64,000 nt of DNA from assembly GCA_004802725.1 (NCBI GenBank), contig SGPM01000004.1, forward strand, positions 124,001-188,000. The letters run 5' to 3'. Of this stretch, positions 11,940-23,800 are shown one piece after another. This DNA comes from Antrodiella citrinella (taxonomy: Eukaryota; Basidiomycota; Agaricomycetes; Polyporales; Steccherinaceae). Below the pieces are notes generated by a model that was not told the origin of the DNA, searched no databases, and was given only the letters and a program-made list of their open reading frames with translations. Position 1 is the stretch's first letter, and the number at the start of each line of letters is the position of its first letter. The translations under genes were made by a program, and so were the position numbers.

Positions 11940-14230
11940 ATGTTCCCGAACAGCAACAACCAGTCGACTCCTCCAACTGGTAACATATTCGGTAACAATT
12001 CGTCCGGGACCATAGGAGGTAGCAGCAACATATTTGGAGGATCCACTTTTGGAGGTATGTACCCAGATATAATTTGTCGTCAATTTCTGATAAGGCCCTG
12101 TCCACAGCACCTGCGCAACCAGCTACTGGAGGGAGTAGCGCAGGACCTAGTGGAGGATTGTTTGGGAACACCAACACAGCTCCAAATACCAATCTATTTG
12201 GAAGCGCACCTCAGCCTAGCACTTCCACAGGTGATTTTGTCTTCATCCATTCCTCGAATTCTGACTCATCTGCCTTTGAATAGGGTTTGGTGCCCCAGCA
12301 GCGGGCGGCGGCTTGTTTGCAAATGCTAATCAGGGCACGACAACACCTTCAGGATCGTCCGGGACACCTGCTGGAGCTGGAGGAGGGTTGTTTGGAAATT
12401 TGGGATCGACCGCACCGGCCGCAAGCTCTGGGTTTAGTTTGCCAAGTGGAGGCATTTTCGGCCCTCCGAAACCCACTGAACAGACCACAGCGACCCCAAG
12501 CTCTGGTGAGTGCGCATGTTACGGTTACCTTCAGTGATTCACTAAGGAGACATCTAGCGTTTGGGCAATCTGGCACTATTCCCGCCGGTGGTATGTGTAT
12601 ACGTCCATGCATTACCGAGCTTACCTCATGGTAGTTCCACCCGACAGGTCTCTTTGCCAATCTTCCGCCGAAACCAAGTGAAGCCACAACTGCCGCCGCC
12701 GCCGCCGCTGCATCAACACCATCGGGCGGACTGTTTAGTGGTGCGCCTTTCGGCAATATAGGTGGTTTAGGAGCCACGAGCTCTACTACTCCGGCAGCCA
12801 GTACTACCGCCACACCTGGTGGTGGATTATTTGGTACGAAGCCAGCAGATGTGACGTCAAGTGGTGCGCCTCCTGCAGGAGGGCTGTTTGGGACTAAACC
12901 GGACGCTGCAGGTACAAGCACAAACTCAGGACCTGCTCTACCTACCCTCCCACCCTTCAGCCTTGGTGGTACCTCATCCACTACTCCAGGTCAGCATGCG
13001 TTGTCATTTCTTGTCTTGAGTTGATTCTGAGAACGAATGTTTAACTGCGATGGCAGGCGCATCATCAACACCGAATCTATTTGGGAAGAAACCCGAAGAG
13101 AAGAAAGACGCTGCAGCGCCTGCTCCAGGTATGCTACCCTTTTATCATTCAGAGAAATTAGCTCTAAGCAATCATAATCTAGCGGGTGGTCTGTTTGATC
13201 TTTCGAAGGATGCAGCAGGAGAGAAGAAAGATGTCGCTGCACCAGCAGGTACGCTATTTTGCAATCTTCAACAGTTCTCCATTCACTAAGATCTTGCAGC
13301 TCCTTCTCTGTTCTCAAGTGCTACCGCAGCAGGCAAAGCTCCTGGTGCGTAATATACCACTGATATATAAAGTCCCAGCTGACAGCCGGTCATATAGCTG
13401 CCCCAGCTACTGCCCCAACCGGACCAAGTGCTACAGCGCCGCCCGCAGCTGCAGTTGTTGTACCACTTCCAAATGCGTTGAAGGGTAAGAGTATCGAGGA
13501 GATCGTCAATAAATGGACGAACGAACTCGAGGTTCACGTACGAGAATTCAGCAAGTTTGCTAGCGAGGTTGCAGTATGGGATCGTGCGCTTGTTGAGAAC
13601 AGCAATAACGTGCGTGAATGATCTTTCTGCCTTGAACGATGTCTCACAGTTTTGCGTACAGCTGGCAGCTCTCTATGGCGCGGTGCTTGCAGCGGAACGG
13701 GAACAAAATGACATTGACCAGTCATTGGACTACATCGAGCAACAGCAACGAGATCTATCTTCAACCTTAGAACAGTACGAGAAAGCTACGGAGCAGATTC
13801 TCGGCGGACAAGGAGGTAACCTGAGAGCTCTTGACACCGGTCCCGCCGATACCGAGCGAGACAAAAAGTACGTCAATGCCTTCACCTATTGTGCCAACCC
13901 CCACTAAAAACATCTAGTTATACTCTGGCGACCGAGCTGCATGGCAATCTGGATGATTTGTCGGCCTCGCTCGTACAGATGATTGACTCTGTCAATGCGC
14001 TATCCACGCCATCGACAGAGGCCGCGAAGAAGAACACGGGTGAGGATCCTATGAGCCAGATATCGCAGATCCTCAGCAGTCACCTGGAGAGCTTGCAGTG
14101 GATTGACGGTGCGGTGAGAGAGGTCGAAGGCAAGGTTGTCGACATCGAGAAACGAGTACGTGGTGCAGGAGAGAGTTCCAATAGCTCGGGCAACGCGTCA
14201 AAGTCAAGAGGATATGGTCTTGGACGATAG
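11940..14230 (+). CDS. NSP1: FG-nucleoporin NSP1 (Nup62)
   Basis: Eleven exons, 11940-12054, 12108-12230, 12284-12505, 12558-12590, 12648-12989, 13057-13128, 13183-13248, 13300-13344, 13398-13609, 13662-13867, 13918-14230, 582 aa. The first about 400 residues are Gly/Ala/Ser/Thr-rich with GLFG, FG and LF repeats that form the permeability barrier. The last about 220 are coiled coil: KGKSIEEIVNKWTNELEVHV, AVWDRALVENSNN and LHGNLDDLSASLVQMIDSVN match the Nsp1_C domain that binds Nup82 and the Nup54/58 partners. The first eight introns are all in phase 1, so the FG exons are interchangeable units. The gene follows NUP82 on the same strand. Confidence 0.92.
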
Positions 14231-14618
14231 TTGTAGACAGATTGCAGATACCATGCCTGTTGAATATTGTTCTCATTTCAGTGTATTGTTGACACACGCA
14301 TTGCGCTTACTGTGCTGACAGCCGTTTGCGAACGCAAGGACCAGAGAGGCCCATATTACTTACGATCTGGATCACGGTGAGAAAACATCATGCAGAAGAC
14401 GTTTTATGAAGATAGCAACATACTTGGGTAGGAGCAAACGCTCAGGCAGACCAAATGAATTTACGAAAGTACAATATCGTAGTAGCAGTACTTACAAGGT
14501 GAACAGAACGGAGCACGGCACCGTCCTCCATATCACTGAGACAAGATAGCTGGGAGCAAAGGGTGTGGACGCGCATGTGAATAGGGAAAACAAAATACAA
14601 ACGACGTACGCCTCCTCT
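14231..14618. other. Convergent intergenic region NSP1 / PRP5
   Basis: This 388-base gap lies between two 3' ends facing each other and should hold both 3' UTRs and poly(A) sites. I see no gene or repeat in it. Confidence 0.45.
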
Positions 14619-17600
14619 CTAGACAACACTGTATCGCCCTGCCGTCGCAGTGGGGTTGCGCTGTTCGGCTTGCAACGCCGCGGCGGACGCTTCGATAAGC
14701 AACCGCTTGATCTCCCGAACAGCTTGCTCCACCTAGGATCGGCATAGTCAGTTGGTGGAGAACAAGAAAGTCGAGATCAGTCACATACCCTCCATTCCTC
14801 GTTCGATTCGATGAGAAGGTGTAGCTTCGGGGGTCCGTCGTATGGAGGTTCCTTACCAGACTCGTAGTATATACCTACAAACAACGATGAGACGAGCATA
14901 TATATGCATGTAAGGAGCAAGTTACCTTTGTTGGTCACAGAGGCACCAGTCATATCGATGAGCTAGAACAAAAACATATAAGGAACGTAGATTAAGGGAG
15001 GCAAGTGAAAACTCACCTGAACCATCGTCTCCTTGTTGGTGACACGCCATCTCGCTTTCTGAGGATAGTCGTTGATAGGAATGATGGCATGGAACTCCGT
15101 CGCGTCGGCACTGGGTTTCTTGTCGTCGTGTTGCTGCAGCTGCTGAGACTGGGCCACGAGCTTGCTTGCCCTCATCTGAGCATTGATCTTCGCGACCACG
15201 CTCATAGCTTGTTTGTGGGCAGCAGTGTCTTTGCCAGCCTTAGCAGCAGCCTCCTCGGCAGCACGCAGCGCAGACTGCATCCTCTCCTCTTCCTTGGCTT
15301 GCACAAGGCGCCGTGCGGCAGCGGCGGCACCAGCCACACCGAGCTGGCCTTTCGAAGAATCGGGAGCGGGACCTCGCTTGACCTCGACCTTGAAGGTACC
15401 GAAAGTCATGTCGTCCTGTGTGGCTGCAGGTTTCGCTTCCTCCGCTGCAGCAGCAGGCTTCTCGTCCTCCGGTTCGCCATACGCCTTGCGCTCTGCCTTC
15501 TCTTTGGCATCACGCTCCTGGTCCAACCGATCGAGACCCTTTCCACCGAAGCCAGAGCCAGCGACTTTCGCTTTGCCACTTTTGACCTTCTCGAGGAAAC
15601 CTATACGTGCACAATCAGTAAGAAGGCTCATAACATGAACCGGAACAAGACGCACCATTGGCCAATGTTTCCAATTCCTTCGGTACGGCAGCACTACTGG
15701 CTTGAAGGGCACGGAAAATATCGACTGAATACCTGTCTTGCTCGGGAGTGATGAAAGTGACACATGTCCCTTTGTTTCCCGCTCTCCCAGTCCGACCGGC
15801 GCGGTGCACATAATCCTCCATGTGATTGGGAGCGTCGTAGTTGATGACCAGCTTCAATTGCTTGACGTCTAGACCTCTTGCGGCAACAGACGTAGCAATG
15901 ACAACAGGGACAACGCCGGCCTTGAAGTCAGCGATGGTCTGGTCACGATCGACCTGGTCTTTGCCTCCATGAAGCGACATACACAAATATCCTTTCCGCA
16001 TGAGTTCACGGAGAAGGTTGTCGGCTGCTTCCTGCCTATCGACGAAGACCAATGTACGGCATTCAGGATCCTCGTTGTACGTCTGCCCCAAGATCTCCAG
16101 CAAACGGTTGAACTTCGAATCCTCCTCCCGAACTTCTACGATTTGCTCAATTTCGGGAGCGACTACGGACCGTCCACCCACCGTGATTTCTAGCGGTTTG
16201 TGTAAGATCTTGCGCGCGAGCGAATCCATCTGTTTCGGGAATGTCGCTGAGAAAAGCACAGTCTGGCGATCCGGTCGGATGTTGTTAACAATCTTCATTA
16301 CTTGCGGCTCGAAACCCATATCGAACATGCGATCCGCTTCATCCAGGACTAGGTATGTGACCCGCTTGAGGTTGGTGACACGACCTGAGTTGGCAGTGAG
16401 GAGGTCGATCATCCGACCTGGTGTACAGACGATGATCTCGGCACCCTTCTTCATTTCAGCGATTTGGTCTTTGATTGGAGATCCACCGTAAGCACAGACA
16501 GCCTACAGACTCTTGTAAGAAGCCATCCACCTATTAGATAAATTATTACTCACTCGAAGACCGAGAACTCTCAAGAACGGTTTGCACTCTCTGTGAATCT
16601 GGACTGCAAGCTCACGGGTAGGGGTCATGACGATACCCATGGGTCCTTCCATCTGTTCTAGAGGTCGCTGATCCTTGATGTGTCTGAAGAGTGGTAGCAA
16701 GAAAGCAATAGTCTTGCCCGAACCCGTCTTGGCTACACCGATAACGTCGCGACCAGCCATGATCGCTGGAACAGCCTGAGCTTGAATTGGGGTCGGGGCA
16801 GTGTAGTTAAGCCGTTTGATAACATCCAAGCTACTCATACCAGTCAGCAACCAATCACCCCATGGTACATCATATAATGCAACGCACCATACAGCTGGAA
16901 GACCGAAGTGACTCCACTTCGTGACTGGTCTGGGACAGTCAACGCCACGAATCTTGATGCCATCCAATGCAAGCCGTAGCAGATCTGCCTCTTCGTCTGT
17001 CATGGCAGCAATGTCTGGAGGGGGGTTATAGAACTCCTTGCGGAAGGGTTCATAAGCAACGCGAGAATGGTCCACACTGGCGAGATCTTTTTTCTTCGCT
17101 TTCTTGGCTGCAAGTGCGAGGATATCCTCAGGATTGAGCTCTGTGGCGTCGATCTCATCTACTTCAGGGGTCTCGACGCCCTCATTCGTTGTGTCATCCA
17201 TGCGATCATCCAGTCGAACGCCCGAGCTCCCATTGGTAGTCATCTTCTTCATGTCTTCTAGATTGACTTTCTTGACCTCTTCCTTGACACCGCTCATGAA
17301 GGCGTCGAGAGGGTCCACATCATCCTCGTCTTCTTCCATGGCATCAGCAGCCTTCCGTAGTTTGTCCGCCGCCTCTTCTTCGTCGTCATCAACTTCTAAG
17401 TCACCTATGTTAGTCTGCCCATCGGACATAGTCATATCGACCTCAGGCAGATCCAGAGTTTCGAGCTTTCGCTTGGTTTCCACAGAATCATCCAAGTTTC
17501 GAGCTTTGACTTTGAGGACGTCAGGTTTCAGAGGAAGTCCCTTCAATCCAAGTCCACCAAATGCAGCCCTGTTCAGCTGAGCTGTTGGCTTGGACGATAT

Positions 17601-18157
17601 TGGGGAGGTTACTATGAGGGTGGTGGATCAAGTGATGTGAAATCTGCGTGCATATTCACAACATTACGAAGCAAAGACTTACCTGCGGCAGACTTTCCTG
17701 CGAGCGCCATAGCTTTCGCTTTTGCTTCATCCAGTGCTTTCTTTGCCTCTCTTTCCTTCTTCCATGCCTCCAACTTGGCCCTCTTCGCCTTCAGCTTCTC
17801 ATCTTCTACGGGTGGTACGACTGCGGGCGGTGGTGGTGTGGGTTGTTTCCGGGGAGGTGTCACAGGTTGGCGGTCCCGGTCCTTCCGGTCTCGAGAATGA
17901 GAGCGCTTGCGATCGTCCCGTCTGTCGTCTCGGTAGTCCCTCCTGCGGTCATCCCTATATCTATCGTCACGATATCTATCCCTGTCCCTTTCTCTGTCCC
18001 TATCGCCACGGTCTCTATCCCTCTCGTCGTCGTATCGTGGCCTGGTAGACCTTTGGGTGCTGCGCCTGGTTGGCGACGGTGACCGCGGTGAACGGTGAGA
18101 CTGTCTTACCCTCTTATTAGAAGCTTCTGGCGAATACGACCTATCTCGTCGTGCCAT
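14619..18157 (-). CDS. PRP5: DEAD-box pre-mRNA splicing helicase PRP5 (DDX46)
   Basis: Eight exons, 18157-17683, 17611-16888, 16830-16554, 16502-15656, 15600-15017, 14962-14926, 14874-14789, 14732-14619, 1047 aa. The N-terminus is an Arg/Asp and Arg/Ser-rich domain (many RDRDR, RYRDD units). The helicase core shows the Q motif (APTPIQ), [25 protein letters not shown] (LDEADRM), SAT, and [10 protein letters not shown], in order. [18 protein letters not shown] and the surrounding sequence are typical of Prp5, which proofreads U2 snRNP binding at the branch site. The C-terminal KH-like end ([13 protein letters not shown], then [16 protein letters not shown]) is also characteristic. Stop TAG lies at 14619-14621. 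Confidence 0.93.
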
Positions 18158-18334
18158 AGTAGTAACGAGTAGAAGCGTCGACTCGGAGGAGGATGAGGAA
18201 TGAGGAATGAGACTGCAAATCGGCGCCTAATACAGTTGTGCGCTTTGTGTGTCCATGTTTGTCCTGCCCACCATTGCGTCCCTCCTGCAGCTTTGACACT
18301 GACATTGACCATCGACGAGACAACATACTGAGCC

Positions 18335-19460
18335 ATGGTATCAAATATCCTCGATCCAGCTGCCATCCTATCTTCTCTGCCCAAATTATTACCCGCTGCA
18401 CGCAAGCGACTGGCTACACCCCAGGATGGCCTAGCTGCTTTCTTCCACGCAATCATGACTGTTCTCGCGTTCAGACTTGTCTCCCTCGACGAGTCTTCAC
18501 CCACCGCCAGCTTCTCAGATAATGTATTACCGGAGGAGTGGAACAGCCATGGTCCGGGAAACTATACCTTCAGATACAGACACGATCAAAGTAGTCTTGA
18601 GTTCTTGCTCAAGATATCCAAGTTGGGAGGTCGCACTCTGGTCTACGCTATCGCAATCGAAGTAGGCAGCGTACCTCGAGTATTGTGTTTCTTTATGCTC
18701 ATCTGCGTCTGTAAATAGAGCGATAAGACGGCCTCTCTTGACATCTCCACCAATGATTTCAGCTCGCAGTCGTTCTATCCGCATGATCTCGATGCCGCGG
18801 ACGCGCAGCCCCTTGTCCATGGTTTCATTTCCTCAAACAGAGTAGCGGATTTGACATCTCAATTCCAGTTCTCCATTCTTCAGAAGCTGGTTCCCGGCTT
18901 GCGCAAGGATGGTTACACTGAGGTTTCCGCCGAAGGAGCCTCCAACAGTAGCTCCAACGTTGCACGCCCTGCTCAGCCAGAGCCTTCGCGTCCGCAGCCA
19001 GTAATGCCACCATTCGCACCCGATCGTAATACTCCGGACCATATACCTCTGCGTAATCCTTTGGAGATTGGACGGCGGGATCTGGATCCCTTCCCTCGCA
19101 ACCCATTTGCACCGCCGTCCTTGTTCCCAGATAACAGTGGCGACGGGATGTTCGTTGGACCCAACCACCCTATCCTAGGAGGTGGGATGAGGGGTCCCGG
19201 GTTCGGTGGACGAGGACCTTGGGGTGGGGATGGGTTCTTGCCACCTATGGGTGCGCCACCTGGAGCAAGGTTTGACCCAGTCGGTCCGGGGATGGGACCG
19301 ATGGGCTCGTTCCCCGGGCTTGGTCGAGGAATGCCTGGACGTGGCAACACGAACGATCCAGATCCAGACGACTTTATGCCTCCTGGTACGGTATGTAGAC
19401 TGACATTATATATCTGTAACGACCGCTTATGCAATGCTGTAGGGAGACATGTATTCCTGA
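18335..19460 (+). CDS. FUB1: Proteasome regulator PI31 (Fub1)
   Basis: Three exons, 18335-18661, 18719-19390, 19443-19460, 338 aa. The N-terminal FP domain includes VLPEEWNSHGPGNYTFRYRH, a known PI31 signature, and helps dimerisation and F-box binding. The middle has PLEIGRRDLDPFPRNPF, matching the G-R-x-DLDP motif of the family, followed by a Gly/Pro/Met-rich disordered region. The last exon is only 18 nt and encodes GDMYS-stop, so the extreme C-terminus (M-Y-S) fits the HbYX form used to dock on the proteasome alpha ring. PI31 enters the 20S core and affects its activity and transport. Three other proteasome genes lie 10-14 kb upstream. Confidence 0.88.
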
Positions 19461-19785
19461 TCCGCGGTGGGGGAGGCGAGTATCAGCAAGCGAATTCGGC
19501 AAGGAAGCCTGATGGAAACGATTATCTGTACAAGTGTAAAAGTATATATGCAGGTTCTTCTGCGCAACAATACGTTTTGGAGGAACAATAGCAGGTAGGC
19601 TGACTGTAGCGATTCTTAGCATTCTGCATGAGTCAATATAGTACCTTCCCGATTCGGACGTGTATTGTATCATTCCATCTCGCAAAGCGCTCTGTGCAAG
19701 TATATAAACTTGGACCAACTCTGACTGCCATCCTCTCAACAATCCACTTGGAACTATTACGACCATCGAATAGACCAGCACACAA
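19461..19785. other. Intergenic region FUB1 to unknown acidic-protein gene
   Basis: The 325 bases hold the FUB1 3' UTR and the promoter of the next gene on the same strand. A TATA-like TATATAA occurs near 19701-19708. No other feature was seen. Confidence 0.4.
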
Positions 19786-20757
19786 ATGCCAGCTTCACCA
19801 ACATCTCCAGGAGGGCGACCCCATAAGTCAGCCACCCACTCCATCCCGGGATTCATTTCACCGCCTAAACCCAGACAACGCCCCATATACGACCTCAGTG
19901 TCGCCGAGCTGTATGAAAAGCATGCGAGGAACAAGCGTATCCTAAGCAATCCGTACGTCCTCCGTGATCGCCTATCCGAAGTTGCGTTCACTTTCCGTCG
20001 TCGTGTATGCAGGGCCCCGTCAACCTCTGCGTATGTCCAGCGGCTTTCTGCAGAGCAAGTAGCCATTGAGGCACGTCTTACCGACCTCGTTGGCATAGAG
20101 AAGATCCAGGAAATGCTCAAACGTACAACCATTAGTGAAGATGACAACATGAAGGTCGACGGAGAGACCCCGCCTGAGGTTCCTCAGGCACCTCAGGCTA
20201 TAGAGACTAAACGTCGGATCCTCAGCAGATACGTGCGTCGGCTCCTTCTTAATCGCATCGTACCCTTCGCTTATAGCTCTGACTGAACAGGGTGCTTCGA
20301 TAACACCGAAAGACAACTCGGCCAGTACCTTTACGTTCGAGGAAGCCGCACGGATCGAACGAGAAACCCATGCTCAAGACGAGCGACGTCGGCAGGAAGC
20401 GGAGGAACGGAGACGACGGAAGGGACTGCCAATCAAGGGGGAAGTTCTGAGTGAGAAGGATAGGCAGGCGCGGGTGTGGGCTTTTATGTGAGCGACGTTC
20501 CGAGCCAATTCACCATAAGATCTAACAGACTTCTCCTCCTCAGGACTTACAAGCCATCGGAGTCGGACCTGGAAGATGACGACGACGAATCATCCGACGA
20601 AGATGATCCGGCGAAGTGGTTCGACGACGATCAGGATGACGGGCGGAAGGGACAAGACATAGTTGAACCAGATGAAGAAGATTACTCCAAAATTATTCGT
20701 ATTGATGAGTCTCGTATGCCTCGCGGCGTATTCTACGAGCCTCGAGACGATGAATAG
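19786..20757 (+). CDS. Unrecognised acidic, probably nuclear protein
   Basis: Four exons, 19786-19952, 20013-20232, 20291-20487, 20544-20757, 265 aa. I do not recognise the family. A conserved-looking block RPIYDLSVAELYEKHARNKR is followed by SAYVQRLSAEQVAIEARLTD, which suggests a helical interaction region. Then comes a charged helix with many Arg and Glu (ERRRQEAEERRRRKGLPIK), then DRQARVWAFMTYKPSESD leading to a very acidic stretch of Asp and Glu (DLEDDDDESSDEDD). It ends in RMPRGVFYEPRDDE. The mix of basic and acidic tracts suggests a nuclear or chromatin/RNA-linked role, but that is only a guess from composition. The exons are in good frame with standard splice sites, so a real gene is likely. 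Confidence 0.7.
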
Positions 20758-20888
20758 CCAGAGGTCTACAGTAGTGTCGTGATATTGTACTGTATATACA
20801 TCCTAGATTACAGGAAGAAACCTTAATCAGACACTCCGCGACAAAAGGTAACGGCGATCATGAAGTCAGACGTGAAAAGTCATTGGTT

Positions 20889-23800
20889 TCAACGCGCATG
20901 CACAGGACAGCTTCTGCCCCGTTGAAGCCAGGAAGTCAGACAAGCTACGCATCAATGAATAAGCTGAAGAAACAGGACTAGAAAGAATATGCGTACTGCT
21001 GTGGAAGCTGCACAAACAACTGAGGCGAGCAACGGTAGAGCCTGCGACGAACTCTTCCAGACAGATGACGCACTCAACGCCAATAAGCGTGCTTTCAGCT
21101 GGCAACTTGTATACTAGATACTTGGCAGCTTGAGGGGTTGTCCCGCTTCCTCCTTCCAGGCAGTTCTTCACGTGGGCTTCTTGCATGAAAGGGGGTCCGA
21201 TATCAGATAAACCTGTATTACACACTGGACACCTGTAGAAGGAAGTCACATCTAAAGTTAATGCACGAAGTCGAGAAGGGAGTGCACTACTCACTCGGCG
21301 AGGTCACTTATTTGTGAACTGGTCTCACCGCTTGGGCTTGGGATAGACAGCCGTCTCTGGTCAATCACGATGCGCTCCATTGTATTCGAGGAAGAACTCG
21401 AGAGTCCGTTGGGCACGGTGGCGGTCACTTCATCGTAGCAACTTTGGCACACACGATGTTGAGTAGGTCTTTGGGAGACCTCTGGATAAGCAGGATCTGA
21501 CACAACATCGGAGGGGTCCAGTAATGTTCTGTATGAAGAGCATCTGTCACAGAAGATGCGACCACAACGACGACAATGCTGCAGAATGCTCAGCTAAACA
21601 GTAATTTGATGTGAGAAAAAATTTCTTACGTGCTGTGGACATATGTTAGTACATATCGAGAAAGCAGTATATATCACGTACTCTTCGCAGGATGAAAGTG
21701 AATCTTCGTCTGCATTCTCGGCATTCGGAGACAGCATCATCACGCTCCCATTGCGCATGTAACTGGTGGGGTGTTGGTGGCGTCCATCGCGGTGTCAATA
21801 TCTTCTGGGGGGCTTCGTGTGTCGGTACACGAAACTCAGAGGATTGTGAAAGATGCGGCGTCAAGTCCGTTGGCCCTCGAGTGCTGATTGCACGGCCGAA
21901 ATAATCGGTCGTGTTAGACATGATGGATAGGGCACGCATCGTTTCGACTGGGGATGTTCCTGGATAGTGGAATTCCTCATCGTCTGAATCGTCTTGCAGA
22001 TCATCCTCTCCTATTGACAGTTTCAATGTAATTCGGAAAGGATGAAAGTAAGACCTACCGTCACCGAAAATAAGTAAGCCCTGTGCCGTAGCAGCCATTC
22101 GTCTCCGTTCTAGGTCACGACTGTACGCATTAAGGAGCACTTCCGCCTGTGTCTTTCTCTCGGCATCGCTGTCATCTGAAATGCAATTAGCCAAATCTTG
22201 CAGAATGCCATTGAGCGACACCTACCTAGAATTCCTTGACGCAACTCAGTAGTAGCCCTTTCGAGTTTAGCTATCGCTCGCCGGACGTCAATAACCGAGT
22301 TGTCTCCATTACTGCCTTCCGTCTCGTCGCGGGGTGAACCTGCCAAGTATCTGGCACGAGCCACATAATCCTGTACAGAAAGGGAGGTGGAGGGCATAGA
22401 GCCCATTTCTTGCGCACCGTCCTCGCACCCGTCTTCGTCCTCATCGTTATACGGTATCAAGATACCATCGGCGTCAAGATGATACATCCTGCCATCCGGT
22501 TGCAAGAAAGGCATCGGCGGAATATCTAATCGGCGACGCAAGACTCGGACCCAACGGCGGCGTCGGACCCAGTGTTGTACGCCCGAATTTGGGCGGGAGC
22601 TCTGACTGGCACGGCTGCTGCTAGCGCCGCTGCTTCGACGCGAAGGGCTTCCTAAACCAGCTGATACTGCACCGGCGCCGCTCAAAAGACGTTCAAGTTG
22701 GGCTGGGGGTTCTGCCGTCCAATGTTCGTCTGCATCGTCAAAGGAATGGCCATATTGCCAGCCAAGCTCAGCGTCGACGCCTGGGTGAGTTACGTCCAAG
22801 GTCCAGTCAGATCTGCGAATGAATAAGTCACATGCAATTCAACGCGTTTGGAGTCACTCACAGCCAAAAATGGCTCCTCTCGACGCCTTCGCGAGTAGGT
22901 TGGTCTCGTGTAGCCGGATGCGGCAAGACAAGAGGCTGCTCACACAAGGGCAATTGCACGTCGCTACGCCACGCTGGGACCAGCTTCCTACCGGCGTCGT
23001 CGGCCTGAGGAATTTTCAGCTCGAAGGGGGCACGGTGACCGCGTTTACCTAGGCCGGATGCGGAAAATTTAGGCTTCCCACCAGACATAGCCAGTGTCTT
23101 AAGACGCATATCCAGCCGCTGGTACTCGTACAGGACCAGAGGGACGGTAGTGTGCACGGCTAGGGAGTTGTATGGGACCGTTGTGTCACGCCATTGCTCG
23201 CTTTCTGCCTTCTGCAAGACCTGGATGACACGTCAATATCTTGGATGTTGTCAGAACAATTACTACATACTTCACATATCCACACCTCGAAGACTGCCGC
23301 TGCGGCATCGTACGCGGTCTCTCCCCAGTTGTTCCTGACCAGAGGATCAGCGGATTGCTTGCTAAGCAGGTATAATACAACGGGTAGGTGTCCCTTCGAA
23401 GCAGCATTCACTGTAATACTTTCATGAGGCATGATAACACCATCCCAACTACATGGTCGACTCACTGAGAGGGGTCCAGCCGCCCTTGCTTCGGATGTCT
23501 ACACCACGAGCGCCGCTCATTTCCGCGGCAGCACCGCCGTTCTCGCACAGCCACCTCACAATATCCAGATATCCCTACAGATAGGTTCATTCGTGCTCGA
23601 GACAAGACAAATAGAAGAACTGAGGCGTACCTTGGAGCAGGCATTGTGTAGCGCAGTCCAACCATCCGCGTCTTGAGCATGCACATCTGCTCTGTCGGGC
23701 AATAAATACGTGATGATAGGCAAATGGCCATGGAGTGCAGCCTTGTGCAAAGCAGTCTGTAAGACGCGTCAGTTGAAGCACACACATAGCTAGCTAAAAA

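Noticed and set aside
12349..12981. 210-codon open frame on the minus strand
   Set aside because: It is the antisense shadow of the Gly/Ala/Pro-rich FG exons of NSP1, crosses two NSP1 introns and has no recognisable domain.
15005..15751. 248-codon open frame on the plus strand
   Set aside because: It lies opposite the conserved PRP5 helicase coding sequence and has only low-complexity Leu/Arg runs.
17104..17580. Ser-rich 158-codon plus-strand frame
   Set aside because: Antisense of the acidic Asp/Glu region of PRP5, which gives Ser/Leu runs on the other strand.
19374..20150. 258-codon open frame on the minus strand
   Set aside because: It overlaps the last exon of FUB1 and the first exons of the next gene in antisense and ignores their splice sites.
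21579..21681. Single 103-nt intron instead of two introns and a 3-nt exon
   Set aside because: It would give RRHCRRCG, one residue short of the FYVE consensus, and would hide two complete sets of splice signals. RNA evidence should decide.
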